A stretch of 64,000 nucleotides of DNA from Pirellulales bacterium (GTDB taxonomy: Bacteria; Planctomycetota; Planctomycetia; Pirellulales; JACPPG01): NCBI GenBank assembly GCA_036499395.1, contig DASYDW010000063.1, forward strand, positions 379,911 through 443,910, written 5' to 3'. The notes below the pieces were generated by a model. The model was given only the letters and a program-made list of their open reading frames with translations. It had not been told where the DNA came from and searched no databases. Shown piece by piece: positions 45,396-56,099 of the stretch (position 1 is the first letter of the stretch; the number at the start of each line of letters is the position of its first letter). Both the position numbers and the translations under genes were made by a program.

Positions 45396-46553
45396 TCACG
45401 GTGCCGCCACATTTTCTCCGCCGGCGCGCGTGGAGAGCGCCTGGTAGACGCCGACCGGCCCGCTCTCGATCCAATTAGCGGGCGTGCCCCGCGTGAGGAT
45501 CGTTCTGTCGCGCGACGACCCTTGCGGCACGTAGTTCACCGCATCGATCGCCTGATCGACGAAGCGGACGCTGCCATCAGCAAAGAGAAAGTTCGCACCG
45601 CCGGGATGCGACGAGCGAAAGCCGCTCATGCGATGATTGGCCGGAAACTCATGCGCGCTACTGTTGCAGGCGCCGGGCGCTTGCGCCAGAAAAACGTGTG
45701 CGCGGTTCGCCAATGTCTGCAGGACCGGATACTGGTTGAGCGGCATGATCGTCGTACCGAAAGGCCCGCCCGAGATGTAACCGTCGAACCAGGAAACGTC
45801 GGCAAAGATCCAGCCCCAGAACGGCAGTTGTTCACCACTTTGAAGCCCGTCAAGCTGTTCGCCGATGGCAGGCGCGCTGTCGGTAAGATTTCGCCGGGCG
45901 GGCCAGCGTTTGCCCTGCGCTCCTTCGCCCATCAGGAACGTGTGGCTCAGCCCATCGCCGATCGCGGCGGCGGTCGTTCGAAGGTTGATCGCAAATATCC
46001 CGCGCTCCCAAGCGGGTACGACCTCGCCATGATCACACAGCGCGTCGTTCACGCCGGCCGAAAAAATGTAATCTTGTGCACCGAACATAAACGTCCGGAC
46101 CGGCGCCTCCGCCAGGCCGGTGCGGATCGTGGCCTGGATCGGATTCTCTTTGTCGTCCGAAGGGCAAATGAATGTGCTGATCGAACATGCGACCAGGCTG
46201 GGTGATTGGGCAAACCAATCTGCGGCGTTCTTGCTCGTGTCATAGAGAGACGCGATCGCGGCCTGCTGCAGGTGAGGCAATAACAGTGTGCAGGCGCTCG
46301 GCCCGAAGTCCGCTGTGGTCGCATCGTGCGGATTCGCCTGCAACAGGCAACCCGAGACGAATACTCCGTGCGTCCCGAGATAAGCGTGATGGGCGAGCCC
46401 TAACTGCCGCAAGTTATTTTGGCACTGCGCGCGACGCGCGGCTTCGCGCGCCGCATGCACGGTGGGGAGTAACAAGGCGACAAGAATCCCGACGATCGCG
46501 GCGACGATCAGAACTTCAATCAGCGTGAAGCCGGCGCGCAACGTGGATTGCAT
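45396..46553 (-). CDS. DUF1559 prepilin-like protein
   Basis: A 385-residue protein from the ATG at 46553; the frame is open upstream to 46925 but those residues are implausible. It starts with a type IV prepilin methylation site, AGFTLIEVLIVAAIVGILVALLLP, where cleavage after Gly leaves Phe, followed by AAREAARRAQCQNNLRQLGLA, the hallmark of the planctomycete DUF1559 family. The C-terminal block FRSSHPGGANFLFADGSVRF is the family's H-X9-DG end motif. These form pseudopilins or surface proteins of unknown role, usually present in many copies per genome. It converges on the double PEP-CTERM gene. Confidence 0.93.
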   Translation of the reverse strand: MQSTLRAGFTLIEVLIVAAIVGILVALLLPTVHAAREAARRAQCQNNLRQLGLAHHAYLGTHGVFVSGCLLQANPHDATTADFGPSACTLLLPHLQQAAIASLYDTSKNAADWFAQSPSLVACSISTFICPSDDKENPIQATIRTGLAEAPVRTFMFGAQDYIFSAGVNDALCDHGEVVPAWERGIFAINLRTTAAAIGDGLSHTFLMGEGAQGKRWPARRNLTDSAPAIGEQLDGLQSGEQLPFWGWIFADVSWFDGYISGGPFGTTIMPLNQYPVLQTLANRAHVFLAQAPGACNSSAHEFPANHRMSGFRSSHPGGANFLFADGSVRFVDQAIDAVNYVPQGSSRDRTILTRGTPANWIESGPVGVYQALSTRAGGENVAAP

Positions 46554-47104
46554 CGCGATATTCCCTCTCTGCAAAGCCGAAGAGAACCTGCGGCAAGAAA
46601 GGAAACGCTCAATGGGCCGATCGAACGAGCGGCCCAACAAAAAGACTAAGGCTTTTTCCAGCCGCTTGCTACAAGTTTTTGGCGGTTCGCAGGACCCGTT
46701 TCCCGAGAACGCTGGCACCTGGAAATGCCTCGGTTCGGCAGCCCCGGTCGAAATAACCGGCCGGTCTGGCCCTTTCCCAGCCTGCCCGAATTGCCTTTCA
46801 ACAGGCGCTAGCTCTGCTATACTCAAGCCTCGTGGTCGAAATTCCGCGTTCAGGCCGGTTTCGCACGCCTGGCCACTGACGCGAGTCGGCAGCCCATGCC
46901 GATATCCATTCCGGCCACTTCGCATCGCCCGCCCGAGCTAGCTGCTTGGAGATGTGCTACTGCGCCCTAGACTTGTGCGTAGCGGCCTTCCGTACCAGGG
47001 GCGGCTCCTGGGTTCATGGAATGAGATCGATGTCCTTGCGCGGCTATGATATGGGCGCGCCTGGAAATCCGATCGCGGCTTGAAAGACCGGAGGAATTCC
47101 GCAG
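46554..47104. other. Divergent intergenic region upstream of the ATP-grasp gene
   Basis: 551 bases between the DUF1559 and ATP-grasp starts. It holds a GGGCCG...CGGCCC inverted repeat near 46613 and a possible plus-strand TATACT -10 element near 46820. The strong GGAGGA ribosome site at 47089 belongs to the ATP-grasp gene. Confidence 0.45.
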
Positions 47105-48607
47105 ATGCGTTTCGAAGCATACGAGACCGGCACGTTTTACGACGAGATGTTCGACCACGGCGGCCAGCCCCGAGCAGGCGCCGCAATGCTCGTCCGAAAG
47201 ATCGAGGCTCTCAGCCTCAACGAAATCAAGAAATGCCAGCAGGCGGCCGAACTGGCCCTGCTGAACATGGGCATCACCTTCAACGTCTACGGTCACGAGG
47301 CCGGCACCGAAAAGGTGTGGCCCTTCGACATCGTGCCGCGCATCATCGAATCGCACGAATGGGAGCAAATCGAACGCGGCCTGCGCCAGCGCATCACGGC
47401 GATGAACTTGTTCATCGACGACGTCTATCACGATCAAAAGATCGTCCGCGATCGCATCATCCCCGAAGAGCTACTGCACTCGGGCAAGTGCTACCTGTCT
47501 CCCTGCGCCGGACTGAATCCGCCGCGCGGGGTGTGGTGCCACATCTCGGGCATCGACCTGGTGCGCGACGCCGACGGACGCTTCTATGTCCTCGAAGACA
47601 ACATGCGCTGCCCGTCGGGCGTGTCGTATGTGCTGGAAAACCGCGAAGTGATGAAGCGGACTTTTCCACAAGTGTTCGAGGGGCTGTGCGTGCGGCCGGT
47701 TGACGATTATCCCGACCGCTTGCTCGAGACCTTGCAGTATGTCGCCCCGCCGGGAGTGCTGGAGCCGGTCGTGGTGCTGCTGACGCCGGGCGTCTACAAC
47801 TCGGCCTACTTCGAACATTCGTTCCTGGCCCAGCAAATGGGGATCGAGCTGGTCACCGGCTCGGACCTGGTGGTCAGCGAAGGGTACGTCTACATGCGGA
47901 CGACCAATGGTCTGCGCCGCGTGGACGTGATTTATCGCCGCATCGACGACGATTTCCTCGACCCTCTCGAATTGCGTTCAGATTCACTGCTGGGCGTGCC
48001 CGGCTTGTTGGACGCCTATCGTAACGGACGCGTAGCTCTGGCCAACGCTCCCGGAACGGGCATCGCCGACGACAAGGCAGTCTACGCCTATGTGCCCGAG
48101 ATCATTCGTTATTACCTCGGCGAGGACCCGCTGTTGTCGAATGTGCCGACGTTCGTCTGCTCGGACGAAAAGCACCGTCAACACGTGCTGTCGAATCTCG
48201 ACAAGTTCGTCGTTAAAGAAGCGAACGGCTCGGGCGGCTACGGCATGTTGATGGGACCGATGGCTTCGAAGAGCGAGCGGGACAAGTTTCACGATCTCAT
48301 CTCGCACGATCCGCGCAAATACATCGCTCAGCCGATGCTGTCGATCAGTCGAGTACCGACGATCGTGGACGAATCGTTCGAGGGACGCCACGTCGATCTG
48401 CGTCCTTACATCTTGTACGGCAAGGAAATCTACGTGCTGCCGGGCGGTTTGACGCGGGTGGCGCTCGAGAAAGGTTCGATGGTCGTGAACAGCTCGCAAG
48501 GCGGCGGCAGCAAGGACACCTGGGTCCTGGGCGCCCGCGTCGAAGATAGCTTTACGATAAATGGAGAGCCAACCGTGGCCGCGCCGGTGGAGGCCACTTC
48601 ATGCTGA
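47105..48607 (+). CDS. Circularly permuted type 2 ATP-grasp protein
   Basis: A 500-residue protein of the CP-ATPgrasp (DUF404/DUF407) family: [15 protein letters not shown] (about 12-26), [13 protein letters not shown] and [21 protein letters not shown] in the middle, and the late ATP-binding [18 protein letters not shown] and [15 protein letters not shown]. Family members are thought to form amide bonds in peptide-like metabolites and sit next to alpha-E and transglutaminase genes; the product is unknown. GGAGGA eight to thirteen bases upstream of the ATG. The alpha-E gene starts inside its last codons (seven-base overlap). Confidence 0.93.
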   Translation: MRFEAYETGTFYDEMFDHGGQPRAGAAMLVRKIEALSLNEIKKCQQAAELALLNMGITFNVYGHEAGTEKVWPFDIVPRIIESHEWEQIERGLRQRITAMNLFIDDVYHDQKIVRDRIIPEELLHSGKCYLSPCAGLNPPRGVWCHISGIDLVRDADGRFYVLEDNMRCPSGVSYVLENREVMKRTFPQVFEGLCVRPVDDYPDRLLETLQYVAPPGVLEPVVVLLTPGVYNSAYFEHSFLAQQMGIELVTGSDLVVSEGYVYMRTTNGLRRVDVIYRRIDDDFLDPLELRSDSLLGVPGLLDAYRNGRVALANAPGTGIADDKAVYAYVPEIIRYYLGEDPLLSNVPTFVCSDEKHRQHVLSNLDKFVVKEANGSGGYGMLMGPMASKSERDKFHDLISHDPRKYIAQPMLSISRVPTIVDESFEGRHVDLRPYILYGKEIYVLPGGLTRVALEKGSMVVNSSQGGGSKDTWVLGARVEDSFTINGEPTVAAPVEATSC

Positions 48608-49584
48608 GCAGGGTTGCTGATTCGATCTTTTGGATGAACCGCTATATCGAGCGGGCTGAGAATGTCGCGCGTTTCATCGAGGTGAATTTGCACCTCACGC
48701 TCGGTCTGAACAACGGCTTCGGTAACCAGTGGGAGCCACTGGTGATCACGACCGGCGATCACGAGAATTTCATCGAGCGCTACGGCGTCGCCACGCAGAA
48801 AAACGTGATCGACTTCCTGACGTTCGACAAGGACAATCCCAACTCGATCGTCTCGTGCCTGCGCTCGGCACGTGAAAACGCCCGCAGCGTGCGCGAGATC
48901 ATCTCGTCGGCGATGTGGCTGGAACTGAACAAGTTCTATTTGACGGTACGTGGCGCCTCGCACGGCTGGTCGATGACCCGCGCACACGACTTTTTCGACC
49001 AGATCATCACCTCCAGCCACCTGCTGGCAGGCATTACCGACGCCACGATGTCGCACGGCGAGGCCTGGCATTTTGCCCGCATGGGCCTGTTGCTCGAACG
49101 CGCCGACAAGACGTCGCGCATCTTGGACGTGAAATACTTCATCCTGCTGCCGGCCATCCGGGACGTGGGAACGCCACTCGACACGATCCAATGGGCGGCA
49201 CTCTTGAAGTCGGCCAGCGCCCTGGAAATGTACCGCAAGAGCCGGGGCCGTATCACGCCCAGCTCGGTGGTCGACTTCTTGATTCTGGACCGGCACTTTC
49301 CGCGGTCGATCCGTTTCTGCTTGCTTGCCGCCGAAGATTCGTTGCACCGCATCACCGGCAGCGACCACGGCACGTTTGCCAACGCGGCCGAGCAGCGGTT
49401 GGGCCGGCTGCGCGCCGAGCTCGATTACACGCAGGTCAACGATATCATCAGCCAGGGCCTGCACGAGTATCTCGATCAGTTTCAGACCAAGCTGAACCTG
49501 GCCGGGGAAGGAATCTCGGAAACATTCTTCGCGCCGCGCCCGGTGGGCGCCCCCACGTTGGTGATGCAACGGCAGTATCAGTAG
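48601..49584 (+). CDS. Alpha-E domain protein
   Basis: A 327-residue all-alpha protein beginning [31 protein letters not shown], the characteristic start of the alpha-E family (DUF403). Further conserved blocks: [24 protein letters not shown] and the mid-sequence [27 protein letters not shown]. The protein is soluble and of unknown biochemical role, but it is almost always partnered with the CP-ATPgrasp gene. Its start overlaps that gene by seven bases, so they are translationally coupled. The usual transglutaminase-like third partner is not beside it here. Confidence 0.93.
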   Translation: MLSRVADSIFWMNRYIERAENVARFIEVNLHLTLGLNNGFGNQWEPLVITTGDHENFIERYGVATQKNVIDFLTFDKDNPNSIVSCLRSARENARSVREIISSAMWLELNKFYLTVRGASHGWSMTRAHDFFDQIITSSHLLAGITDATMSHGEAWHFARMGLLLERADKTSRILDVKYFILLPAIRDVGTPLDTIQWAALLKSASALEMYRKSRGRITPSSVVDFLILDRHFPRSIRFCLLAAEDSLHRITGSDHGTFANAAEQRLGRLRAELDYTQVNDIISQGLHEYLDQFQTKLNLAGEGISETFFAPRPVGAPTLVMQRQYQ

Positions 49585-49718
49585 AATTGCCGTTTGACGT
49601 CGATCGGTTTTCCATCGACGCCGACGCAGTTCCATGTCGCTCGCAGCGGCGGTCTCTGCCGTTTGGGTAGTGCTTCTTCGCTGCGAACCGGCGCGACAAC
49701 AGCGCAAACAAGGACGTT

Positions 49719-50474
49719 ATGAAATCGGAAGTCATTGTCCTATCCGATGGCGACCAGCTCGCCGCCGCGGCTGCCCAGCGGATTGTGGACGCCGCCACGA
49801 GCGCGATCGCCGCGCGCGGTCAATTCACACTCGCCCTGGCCGGCGGGCATACGCCGGAAAAAACGTATGGGCTGCTGACGCAGGCCCCGCTATTGGGCAA
49901 GATCGACGGGACCAAGACGTGGCTCTTCTTCGGCGACGAGCGTTTCGTGCCGCTCGACGACCCGCGCAGCAATTACGCAATGGCGCAGCGCGTGCTATTG
50001 AAAGCGGCGCCCATCCCTGCGGATCACGTCTTCCCAGCGCCGGTCGAACAAAGCTCGCCCGCCGCCGCGGCCGCGGAATACGAGCGGCAATTGTCCGGTT
50101 TCTTCAAGCTGCCTGCAGGTTCGCCGCCGCCAATTCTTGACCTAATCTTGCTAGGGCTCGGGGATGACGGTCATACGGCTTCACTGTTCCCTGGTGCCCC
50201 CGCCTTACAAGAAACCAGGTCCTGGGTCACGTCCAGCCCGCCCGGCGTATTGCCACCGCCGGTCGATCGCGTGACGTTTACGTTTCCGACGCTCAACGCA
50301 GCGCGCCAGGTATTGTTCTTGGTCGCTGGCGCCAATAAGGCCGAAGCCGTGCGCGATGTCATCGAGCGCCATGCGTCCGTCGCAACACGCCCCGCGGCGG
50401 GCGTGCATCCCGAATATGGTACGCTTACCTGGCTCTTAGACACCGCAGCCGCGAAGCTGCTAGAAAACAAATAG
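49719..50474 (+). CDS. pgl: 6-phosphogluconolactonase
   Basis: A 251-residue DevB-type lactonase, which hydrolyses 6-phosphogluconolactone in the oxidative pentose phosphate pathway. FTLALAGGHTPEKTYGLL (about 37-54) is the substrate-binding motif, TWLFFGDERFVPLDDPRSNY (about 68-87) the second block and LDLILLGLGDDGHTASLFPG (about 135-154) the third, with the catalytic His in GHTAS. ATG at 49719 has AAGGA upstream. gnd follows 87 bases later on the same strand, which makes functional linkage clear. Confidence 0.95.
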   Translation: MKSEVIVLSDGDQLAAAAAQRIVDAATSAIAARGQFTLALAGGHTPEKTYGLLTQAPLLGKIDGTKTWLFFGDERFVPLDDPRSNYAMAQRVLLKAAPIPADHVFPAPVEQSSPAAAAAEYERQLSGFFKLPAGSPPPILDLILLGLGDDGHTASLFPGAPALQETRSWVTSSPPGVLPPPVDRVTFTFPTLNAARQVLFLVAGANKAEAVRDVIERHASVATRPAAGVHPEYGTLTWLLDTAAAKLLENK

Positions 50475-50561
50475 GCGCCGCTATCGGCTACCCCTTCGCG
50501 ACTAGCTACCAGCAACTGACCACCAACTACTGCCTTCTGCCCACTAAATAAGGAGATACCC

Positions 50562-51572
50562 ATGCAATTAGGAATGATTGGACTTGGCCGCATGGGGGCG
50601 AACATGGTCCGCCGGCTGATCAAAGGGGGGCATCAATGCGTCGTCTACGATCGCAATGCCGAAGCGGTGCAGGAGTTGGCGAAGGAAGGAGCTACCGGCG
50701 CGTCGTCGATTGAAGATTTCATTGCAAAACTGAAGGGACCGCGCGCCGTGTGGTTGATGGTGCCCGCCGCGGTCGTTGAAAGCTCGGTCAAGGATCTGGC
50801 CGGCCGACTGGCGAAGGATGACATCCTGATCGACGGCGGTAACTCGTATTACATCGACGATATTCGCCGGGCCGCCGATCTCGCCCCCAAAGGCATTCAC
50901 TACGTCGATGTGGGCACTTCGGGCGGCGTGTGGGGGCTCGAACGCGGCTACTGCATGATGATCGGCGGCGATGAAACGGCCGTGAAGCGGCTCGACCCCA
51001 TCTTCAAAACGCTTGCTCCCGGCGTCGGCTCGATCGATCGTACGCCGGGCCGCGAAAAACTCGGCGGCAGCGCCGAGCAAGGCTATCTGCACTGCGGCCC
51101 ATCGGGCGCCGGGCACTTCGTGAAGATGGTGCATAACGGCATCGAGTACGGCATCATGGCCGCCTACGCCGAAGGGCTGAACATTCTGAAGCATGCCAAC
51201 GTCGGCAAACATACGCGCGAAATCGACGCCGAGACCACTCCGCTGCGCAACCCGGAACATTATCAGTTCGATTTGAATCTGGCCGACGTGGCCGAGGTGT
51301 GGCGTCGCGGCAGCGTGATCGCCTCGTGGCTATTGGACCTGACCGCTGCGGCACTGGCCAAGGATCCGCAACTGGATACCTTTACGGGCCGGGTCTCGGA
51401 TTCTGGCGAAGGACGCTGGACGATCCTGGCCGCGATCGAAGAGGGCGCTCCGGCGCCGGTCCTGAGCACGGCCCTCTACCAACGCTTCACTTCCCGCGGC
51501 GAAGAAGAATTCGCCGACAAACTACTCTCGGCGATGCGCTTCGAATTCGGCGGGCACATCGAGAAGAAATAA
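50562..51572 (+). CDS. gnd: 6-phosphogluconate dehydrogenase (decarboxylating)
   Basis: A 336-residue short-type (YqeC/GndA-like) enzyme that oxidises 6-phosphogluconate to ribulose 5-phosphate. NAD(P)-binding [17 protein letters not shown] at the start, [14 protein letters not shown] near 90, and the substrate block [20 protein letters not shown] near 115; [19 protein letters not shown] near 180 holds the catalytic Lys. The C-terminal part ([22 protein letters not shown]) is normal. The ribosome site AAGGAG is textbook. It forms a pair with pgl; zwf is not in the window. Confidence 0.95.
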   Translation: MQLGMIGLGRMGANMVRRLIKGGHQCVVYDRNAEAVQELAKEGATGASSIEDFIAKLKGPRAVWLMVPAAVVESSVKDLAGRLAKDDILIDGGNSYYIDDIRRAADLAPKGIHYVDVGTSGGVWGLERGYCMMIGGDETAVKRLDPIFKTLAPGVGSIDRTPGREKLGGSAEQGYLHCGPSGAGHFVKMVHNGIEYGIMAAYAEGLNILKHANVGKHTREIDAETTPLRNPEHYQFDLNLADVAEVWRRGSVIASWLLDLTAAALAKDPQLDTFTGRVSDSGEGRWTILAAIEEGAPAPVLSTALYQRFTSRGEEEFADKLLSAMRFEFGGHIEKK

Positions 51573-51916
51573 TCGATCGCCTGCTCTGCAGCCTTATAGA
51601 CCTGCCACCGAGGGCACCGAGATCAAAGAGGATATTCCCATTCGTTTAATTCGCGGTTGAATTCCTTCTTCTGTAAGCCACGAAACGCACAAACCACGAA
51701 TGACACGAGTCGCACGAATAAGAAATCTGTGGTAAGCAGCATCAACTGCTGACTTCTGGAAAATCTCTGTGGCCTCGGTGTGCTCCGTGGCTAATCTTCT
51801 TTATTCAGATTTGCCACAGAGGACACCGAGATCACTGAGGGTTGGGCAGGGTGGTGGCTGCTGTCGCACTGCTTCGACGAATTCTGTCACATCCTCCTCT
51901 AGCTACCGGCTACCGA
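51573..51916. other. Repeat-rich intergenic stretch
   Basis: 344 bases with no gene, packed with short interspersed repeat segments; see the separate repeat entry. Convergent genes lie on both sides. Confidence 0.6.
51604..51840. repeat. Interspersed cacagaggacaccgag-type repeats
   Basis: Two direct copies of a G/A-rich unit (gccaccgagggcaccgagat at 51604-51631 and gccacagaggacaccgagat at 51813-51840) and one inverted copy (ctctgtggcctcggtgtgct at 51765-51792), which pair with one another. Between them, a gccacgaaacgcacaaacca-type unit at 51677-51722 belongs to another well-known mosaic repeat style. Such elements recur between genes of many planctomycetes and verrucomicrobia. Confidence 0.7.
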
Positions 51917-52822
51917 CTACTTCCCCGCATCTTCCTGGAACCGAAACGGCTCGCCCCCGAATAGGTCACTGCTCGCGATCGTCGGGCACCACGAACGTTC
52001 GACGTGCTCGACCATCAGATCGTTGCCGCGGAAGTGGTTCACAAACGGCCGCATCCGCGAGTTGTACATCGTGTCGGTCAGGTCGCGGACCAGCATCACA
52101 TTCTTGCCAAGTTGCACCATCTGACGGATGGCAAACGACCGCCCGAGCACGCACATGTTCAGATGCACGCCGCAAATCAGGATGTTGTCGATGCCGCGCT
52201 TCTGGAGCAGGTTATAAACCTCCTGGCCATCGTCGCTGATGGCGTCGGCCGGCTCGATATCGATCAGGCTGATCTCGCGCTTCCAAGGGGAGTGGATTTC
52301 GCAGGTGGGCGTACAATCGCAGCCCATGTCCGAATCATCGATCGGCAACTCTGCTTCACGGCGCGGGTCGGGCCAGCACCACTTTGTTCCCCACCGCGTC
52401 GCCTGGGAAAGGGGTTGGGGCGCCTTCGCCGCGGGGGCATCCAGCGCGCGCTTGCGCTGCGGTGTGTCCTTATAAAAGTCGACGCACGTGCTGGGGCAGT
52501 GAATGACAAAGACACCCCGATCTCGCGCGGCATGCGCAAACTTATTGACGGATGGCGCCAATTCCGTCACCCGCCGCGCGGCGCCGCGGCACCAATGGTC
52601 GTCCCACATGTCGCAGATGATGAGGGCCGTTTTTTGCGGATCCCAGGTGACCGCCTTCTCGGTCGCGACGGGCTGGCTTTTTCCTGACGTGTCTTTGCTG
52701 ACCGTACGGCTGCGAGCATGCAATTCGAGCGATTCGCCCCGATCGGCCGCGCCAAGATACGCCGTGCCGAGCAGCACACTGGTAATCATCGTCAGCAGAG
52801 TATTCCTTGCGCGGCAGTTCAT
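51917..52822 (-). CDS. Isochorismatase-like cysteine hydrolase, exported
   Basis: A 301-residue protein from the ATG at 52822 (GAAGG nine bases upstream); the frame continues to 53353 but without signal-like features. Signal peptide: TLLTMITSVLLGTAYLGAA. Core of the isochorismatase/nicotinamidase fold: TALIICDMWDDHW with the catalytic Asp, and ILICGVHLNMCVLGRSFAIRQM with the nucleophilic Cys. An insertion carrying DMGCDCTPTCEIH adds extra cysteines, possibly disulfides or a metal site. The natural substrate is unknown. It is divergent from the PSD1-type gene. Confidence 0.87.
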   Translation of the reverse strand: MNCRARNTLLTMITSVLLGTAYLGAADRGESLELHARSRTVSKDTSGKSQPVATEKAVTWDPQKTALIICDMWDDHWCRGAARRVTELAPSVNKFAHAARDRGVFVIHCPSTCVDFYKDTPQRKRALDAPAAKAPQPLSQATRWGTKWCWPDPRREAELPIDDSDMGCDCTPTCEIHSPWKREISLIDIEPADAISDDGQEVYNLLQKRGIDNILICGVHLNMCVLGRSFAIRQMVQLGKNVMLVRDLTDTMYNSRMRPFVNHFRGNDLMVEHVERSWCPTIASSDLFGGEPFRFQEDAGK

Positions 52823-53129
52823 GCGTGAAACCTTCAAAGACTCGGTACTCGGACGGAAAATCGGCATCACGATCAACGCGATTCTTCGACTGGTGCGGTC
52901 ACGTGAATCCGCCCTCAGATTCGCCGCCCCCGTTCGGCCTGTCAACTGAACGGCGACCGACCCGGGACCGCCTGCTCGAAAGGGTTGTCGACCGTGGTAC
53001 GTCGAAAAACTTGTGACCGGCGCGGGTCGTGTTAGACTGGGACGCAGGCTTCTAACGACCAGTCCTGCACTCCCACCTGCCGGCACGCTCTGCCTGCCTT
53101 GAGCCGGCTTCGACCTGCGATAATTCTGC
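52823..53129. other. Divergent intergenic region
   Basis: 307 bases between the hydrolase and PSD1-type genes; it must hold both promoters but I could not place convincing -35/-10 pairs. Confidence 0.4.
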
Positions 53130-56087
53130 ATGATTGCCTGCATTACTGATGTCCGGCGTGGCGCCTGCATTCTCGCCCTCGTGTGGACCTGCTCGCACGC
53201 GGCGGTAAGTGTGGCGGCCGACGATGCGACGATCAAATTCAATCGCGATATCCGGCCGATCCTGGCCGAGAACTGTTTCACTTGCCACGGACCTGACAAG
53301 AACAAGCGCGAAGCTGACCTGCGTCTCGACACGCAGGCCGGTGCAATGGCCACGATCGGCGATCATCACCCGATCGTGCCGGGCAAGCCCGAAGAAAGCG
53401 AACTGATTGCGCGTGTCACGACCGACGACGAATCGCTGCGCATGCCCCCGCCGGCAACCGGCAAGCAACTCACGGCGCGACAAATCGAGCTGCTGCGGGC
53501 GTGGATCGCCGCGGGCGCCCCCTGGCAAGAGCATTGGTCGTACACACCGATCGAACGGCCGAAACTTTCGACCAACTCAAACGCCACCCATCCGATCGAT
53601 GCGTTTCTCGCGTCGCGGCAGATCGAGGCGGGACTTTCGCCGGCTGCCGAAGCGGATCGCGTGACCTTGGCCCGGCGCTTGTCGTTCGATCTCGTCGGGC
53701 TACCGCCGGCGCCCGAAACGGTCGACGCGTTTGTGCATGACGAGCGCGAAGATGCCTACGAGCGATACGTCGATTCGCTGCTGGCGTCGCCGCACTATGG
53801 CGAGCGGATGGCCATGTACTGGCTCGACCTGGTGCGCTACGCCGACACCACCGGTATTCACGGCGATAATCATCGTGATGTTGCCCCGTACAGGGATTAC
53901 GTGATCGGCGCATTCAACGCCAACATGCCGCTCGATCGGTTCATCGTCGAACAATTGGCCGGCGACCTGTTTCCGACGCCGACACTGGCTCAAAAGGTCG
54001 CGTCGGGCTACAACCGGATGAACATGACGACGACTGAAGGGGGCGCGCAGGCGAAAGAGTATATCGCCAAGTACGCCGCGGATCGGGTGCGTAACGCCTC
54101 GACGGTCTACCTCGGTGCGACGCTCGGATGCGCCGAATGCCACGATCACAAGTACGATCCCTTTACGACGAAGGACTTCTACAGCTTCGCGGCATTCTTC
54201 GCCGACGTGCAAGAGCAGCCGGTGGCGCTACCCGGCCCGGCGTTTCCTGTGCCCAGTTCGGATCAAGAGAAAAAGCTGGCCGAACTTGATGCAGCGCTAC
54301 TAAAAGTGCGTGCCACACTCGATACGCAGACGCCCGAGTTGGACGCCGCGCAAGTCGCCTGGGAAGCGATAGCCCGCGAGCGATTAACAAATCCGCCGCA
54401 GCTCGCAACCTGGCAAGCGGTCGGGCCGTTCAAGGCCGACAGCTTCGAAGCGGCGTTTGATACGGCTTATGGTCCGGAAAAGGACATCGATCTAACGGCC
54501 ACGTTCACGGATGCGCAGCTCGCTTGGTTGCCACATGCGGACTGGGCCGATGGCGCCGCGCACGAGTTACCCGCCGAGCGCGGAGCCATGTATCTGTACC
54601 GCACGATCGAATCGCCACGCGCCACGCCGCTCGTGATTTCGCTGGGCAGCGATGATGGGCTGCGAGTTTGGCACGATGGCAAGGAGGTGCATACGCAGCG
54701 CAAGAAGCGACCCGTCAAGCCGGACGAGGATCAGGTCACGCTGCAACTGCACCCGGGCACGAATCAGTTGCTATTAAAAGTGGTAAATGCCGAGGCCGGC
54801 GCCGGTTTTTATTTCCGCGTCGTCGAGGCCGATGTGCCAGCAGCGATGGCACCGCTGGTCGTGAAGCCCGCCTTAGAGCGTAACGAAGAAGGACGCAATG
54901 CAATCGCCAAATTCCATCGGGGCGTGGCTACGCTCTTAAATCCCGCGCGCGATCAACTGGCGGCGCTGGAAAAAGAGCGCAAAGAAGTCGACGCCGGCGT
55001 GCTGCGAACCCTGGTGGCAATGGCCGGCGAGCCGCGCATGACCCGTGTGCTGCCGCGCGGCAATTGGTTGAACGAATCGGGCGAGGTGGTCACACCAACC
55101 ACGCCAGGTTTTCTGAAGCCGATCGCGGTCGAAGGACGCCGCCCCTCGCGGCTCGACCTGGCGCAGTGGATGGTGTCGCGCGATAACCCGCTCGTCGCAC
55201 GGGTCTTCGTGAATCGGCTGTGGAAGCTGGCCTTCGGTCGTGGTCTGACAGCACCGCTCGACGATTTAGGAGCCCAGGGTTCGTGGCCCGTACACCTGGA
55301 GCTGATCGATTGGCTGGCCGCCGAACTCATCGACAGCGGCTGGGATATAAAGCATGTACTTCGGCTGATCGTCAGTTCCCATGCGTATCGGCGCAGCTCG
55401 CATACTTCGCCCGAGGCATTGCATGTCGACCCCTACAATCTATTGGTGGCGCGACAGGGTCGATTCCGACTCGAAGCGGAAATGGTGCGCGACAATGCGT
55501 TGGCCGTCAGCGGGTTATTGGTCCCCACGATCGGCGGGCGCAGCGTGAAGCCCTATCAGCCGCGCGGCTATTGGGCCCATTTGAATTTTCCAGTGCGCGA
55601 ATACGAAGCCGACCATGGTCCGGATCTGTATCGCCGGGGGCTGTACACCTACTGGTGCCGCACGTTCCTGCACCCCAGCCTGCTGGCGTTTGATGCGCCC
55701 ACGCGAGAGGAATGCACGGCTGAGAGAAATCGTTCGAACACGCCGACGCAGGCGCTCGTTTTACTAAACGACCCGATCTACGTCGAGGCGGCCCGCGTCT
55801 TCGCTGAGCATATTTTGCGACAGACGACGTTGCCGACAAACGATCGCATCAATTGGGCATTTCATCACGCCGTGTCACGTCCGGCGACGAACGACGAGTT
55901 GCAAATTCTCAACACGCTCTTGGAAAAGCATCGGCAGTACTATGCCGGCAATGCCGACGAGGCGCGCAAACTGGTGGCGGTGGGAGAAACCCCGGTTCCG
56001 GCGGACCTCGATCCGACCGAGCTGGCAGCCTGGACGTCGGTCGCGCGCACGATTCTCAATTTGCACGAAACGATTTCGCGGTATTAA
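53130..56087 (+). CDS. PSD1-type protein: cytochrome-C, DUF1549 and DUF1553 domains
   Basis: A 985-residue exported protein of the planctomycete-specific type. A signal peptide (ACILALVWTCSHAAVSVAA) is followed by a cytochrome-C-like domain with CFTCH (about 50-54), then DUF1549 (RRLSFDLVGLPPAPE near 190; CAECHDHKYDPF near 333 supplies a second CxxCH), an inserted beta-sandwich of PA14/carbohydrate-binding type (LGSDDGLRVWHDGKEV near 510) and DUF1553 (NPLVARVFVNRLWKLAFGRGL near 690 to TPTQALVLLNDP near 870). It is 12 bases from the DUF1501 gene. These pairs are typical of planctomycetes and often suspected to help use complex sugars; role unproven. Confidence 0.94.
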   Translation: MIACITDVRRGACILALVWTCSHAAVSVAADDATIKFNRDIRPILAENCFTCHGPDKNKREADLRLDTQAGAMATIGDHHPIVPGKPEESELIARVTTDDESLRMPPPATGKQLTARQIELLRAWIAAGAPWQEHWSYTPIERPKLSTNSNATHPIDAFLASRQIEAGLSPAAEADRVTLARRLSFDLVGLPPAPETVDAFVHDEREDAYERYVDSLLASPHYGERMAMYWLDLVRYADTTGIHGDNHRDVAPYRDYVIGAFNANMPLDRFIVEQLAGDLFPTPTLAQKVASGYNRMNMTTTEGGAQAKEYIAKYAADRVRNASTVYLGATLGCAECHDHKYDPFTTKDFYSFAAFFADVQEQPVALPGPAFPVPSSDQEKKLAELDAALLKVRATLDTQTPELDAAQVAWEAIARERLTNPPQLATWQAVGPFKADSFEAAFDTAYGPEKDIDLTATFTDAQLAWLPHADWADGAAHELPAERGAMYLYRTIESPRATPLVISLGSDDGLRVWHDGKEVHTQRKKRPVKPDEDQVTLQLHPGTNQLLLKVVNAEAGAGFYFRVVEADVPAAMAPLVVKPALERNEEGRNAIAKFHRGVATLLNPARDQLAALEKERKEVDAGVLRTLVAMAGEPRMTRVLPRGNWLNESGEVVTPTTPGFLKPIAVEGRRPSRLDLAQWMVSRDNPLVARVFVNRLWKLAFGRGLTAPLDDLGAQGSWPVHLELIDWLAAELIDSGWDIKHVLRLIVSSHAYRRSSHTSPEALHVDPYNLLVARQGRFRLEAEMVRDNALAVSGLLVPTIGGRSVKPYQPRGYWAHLNFPVREYEADHGPDLYRRGLYTYWCRTFLHPSLLAFDAPTREECTAERNRSNTPTQALVLLNDPIYVEAARVFAEHILRQTTLPTNDRINWAFHHAVSRPATNDELQILNTLLEKHRQYYAGNADEARKLVAVGETPVPADLDPTELAAWTSVARTILNLHETISRY

Positions 56088-56099
56088 GCGATCAAGACC

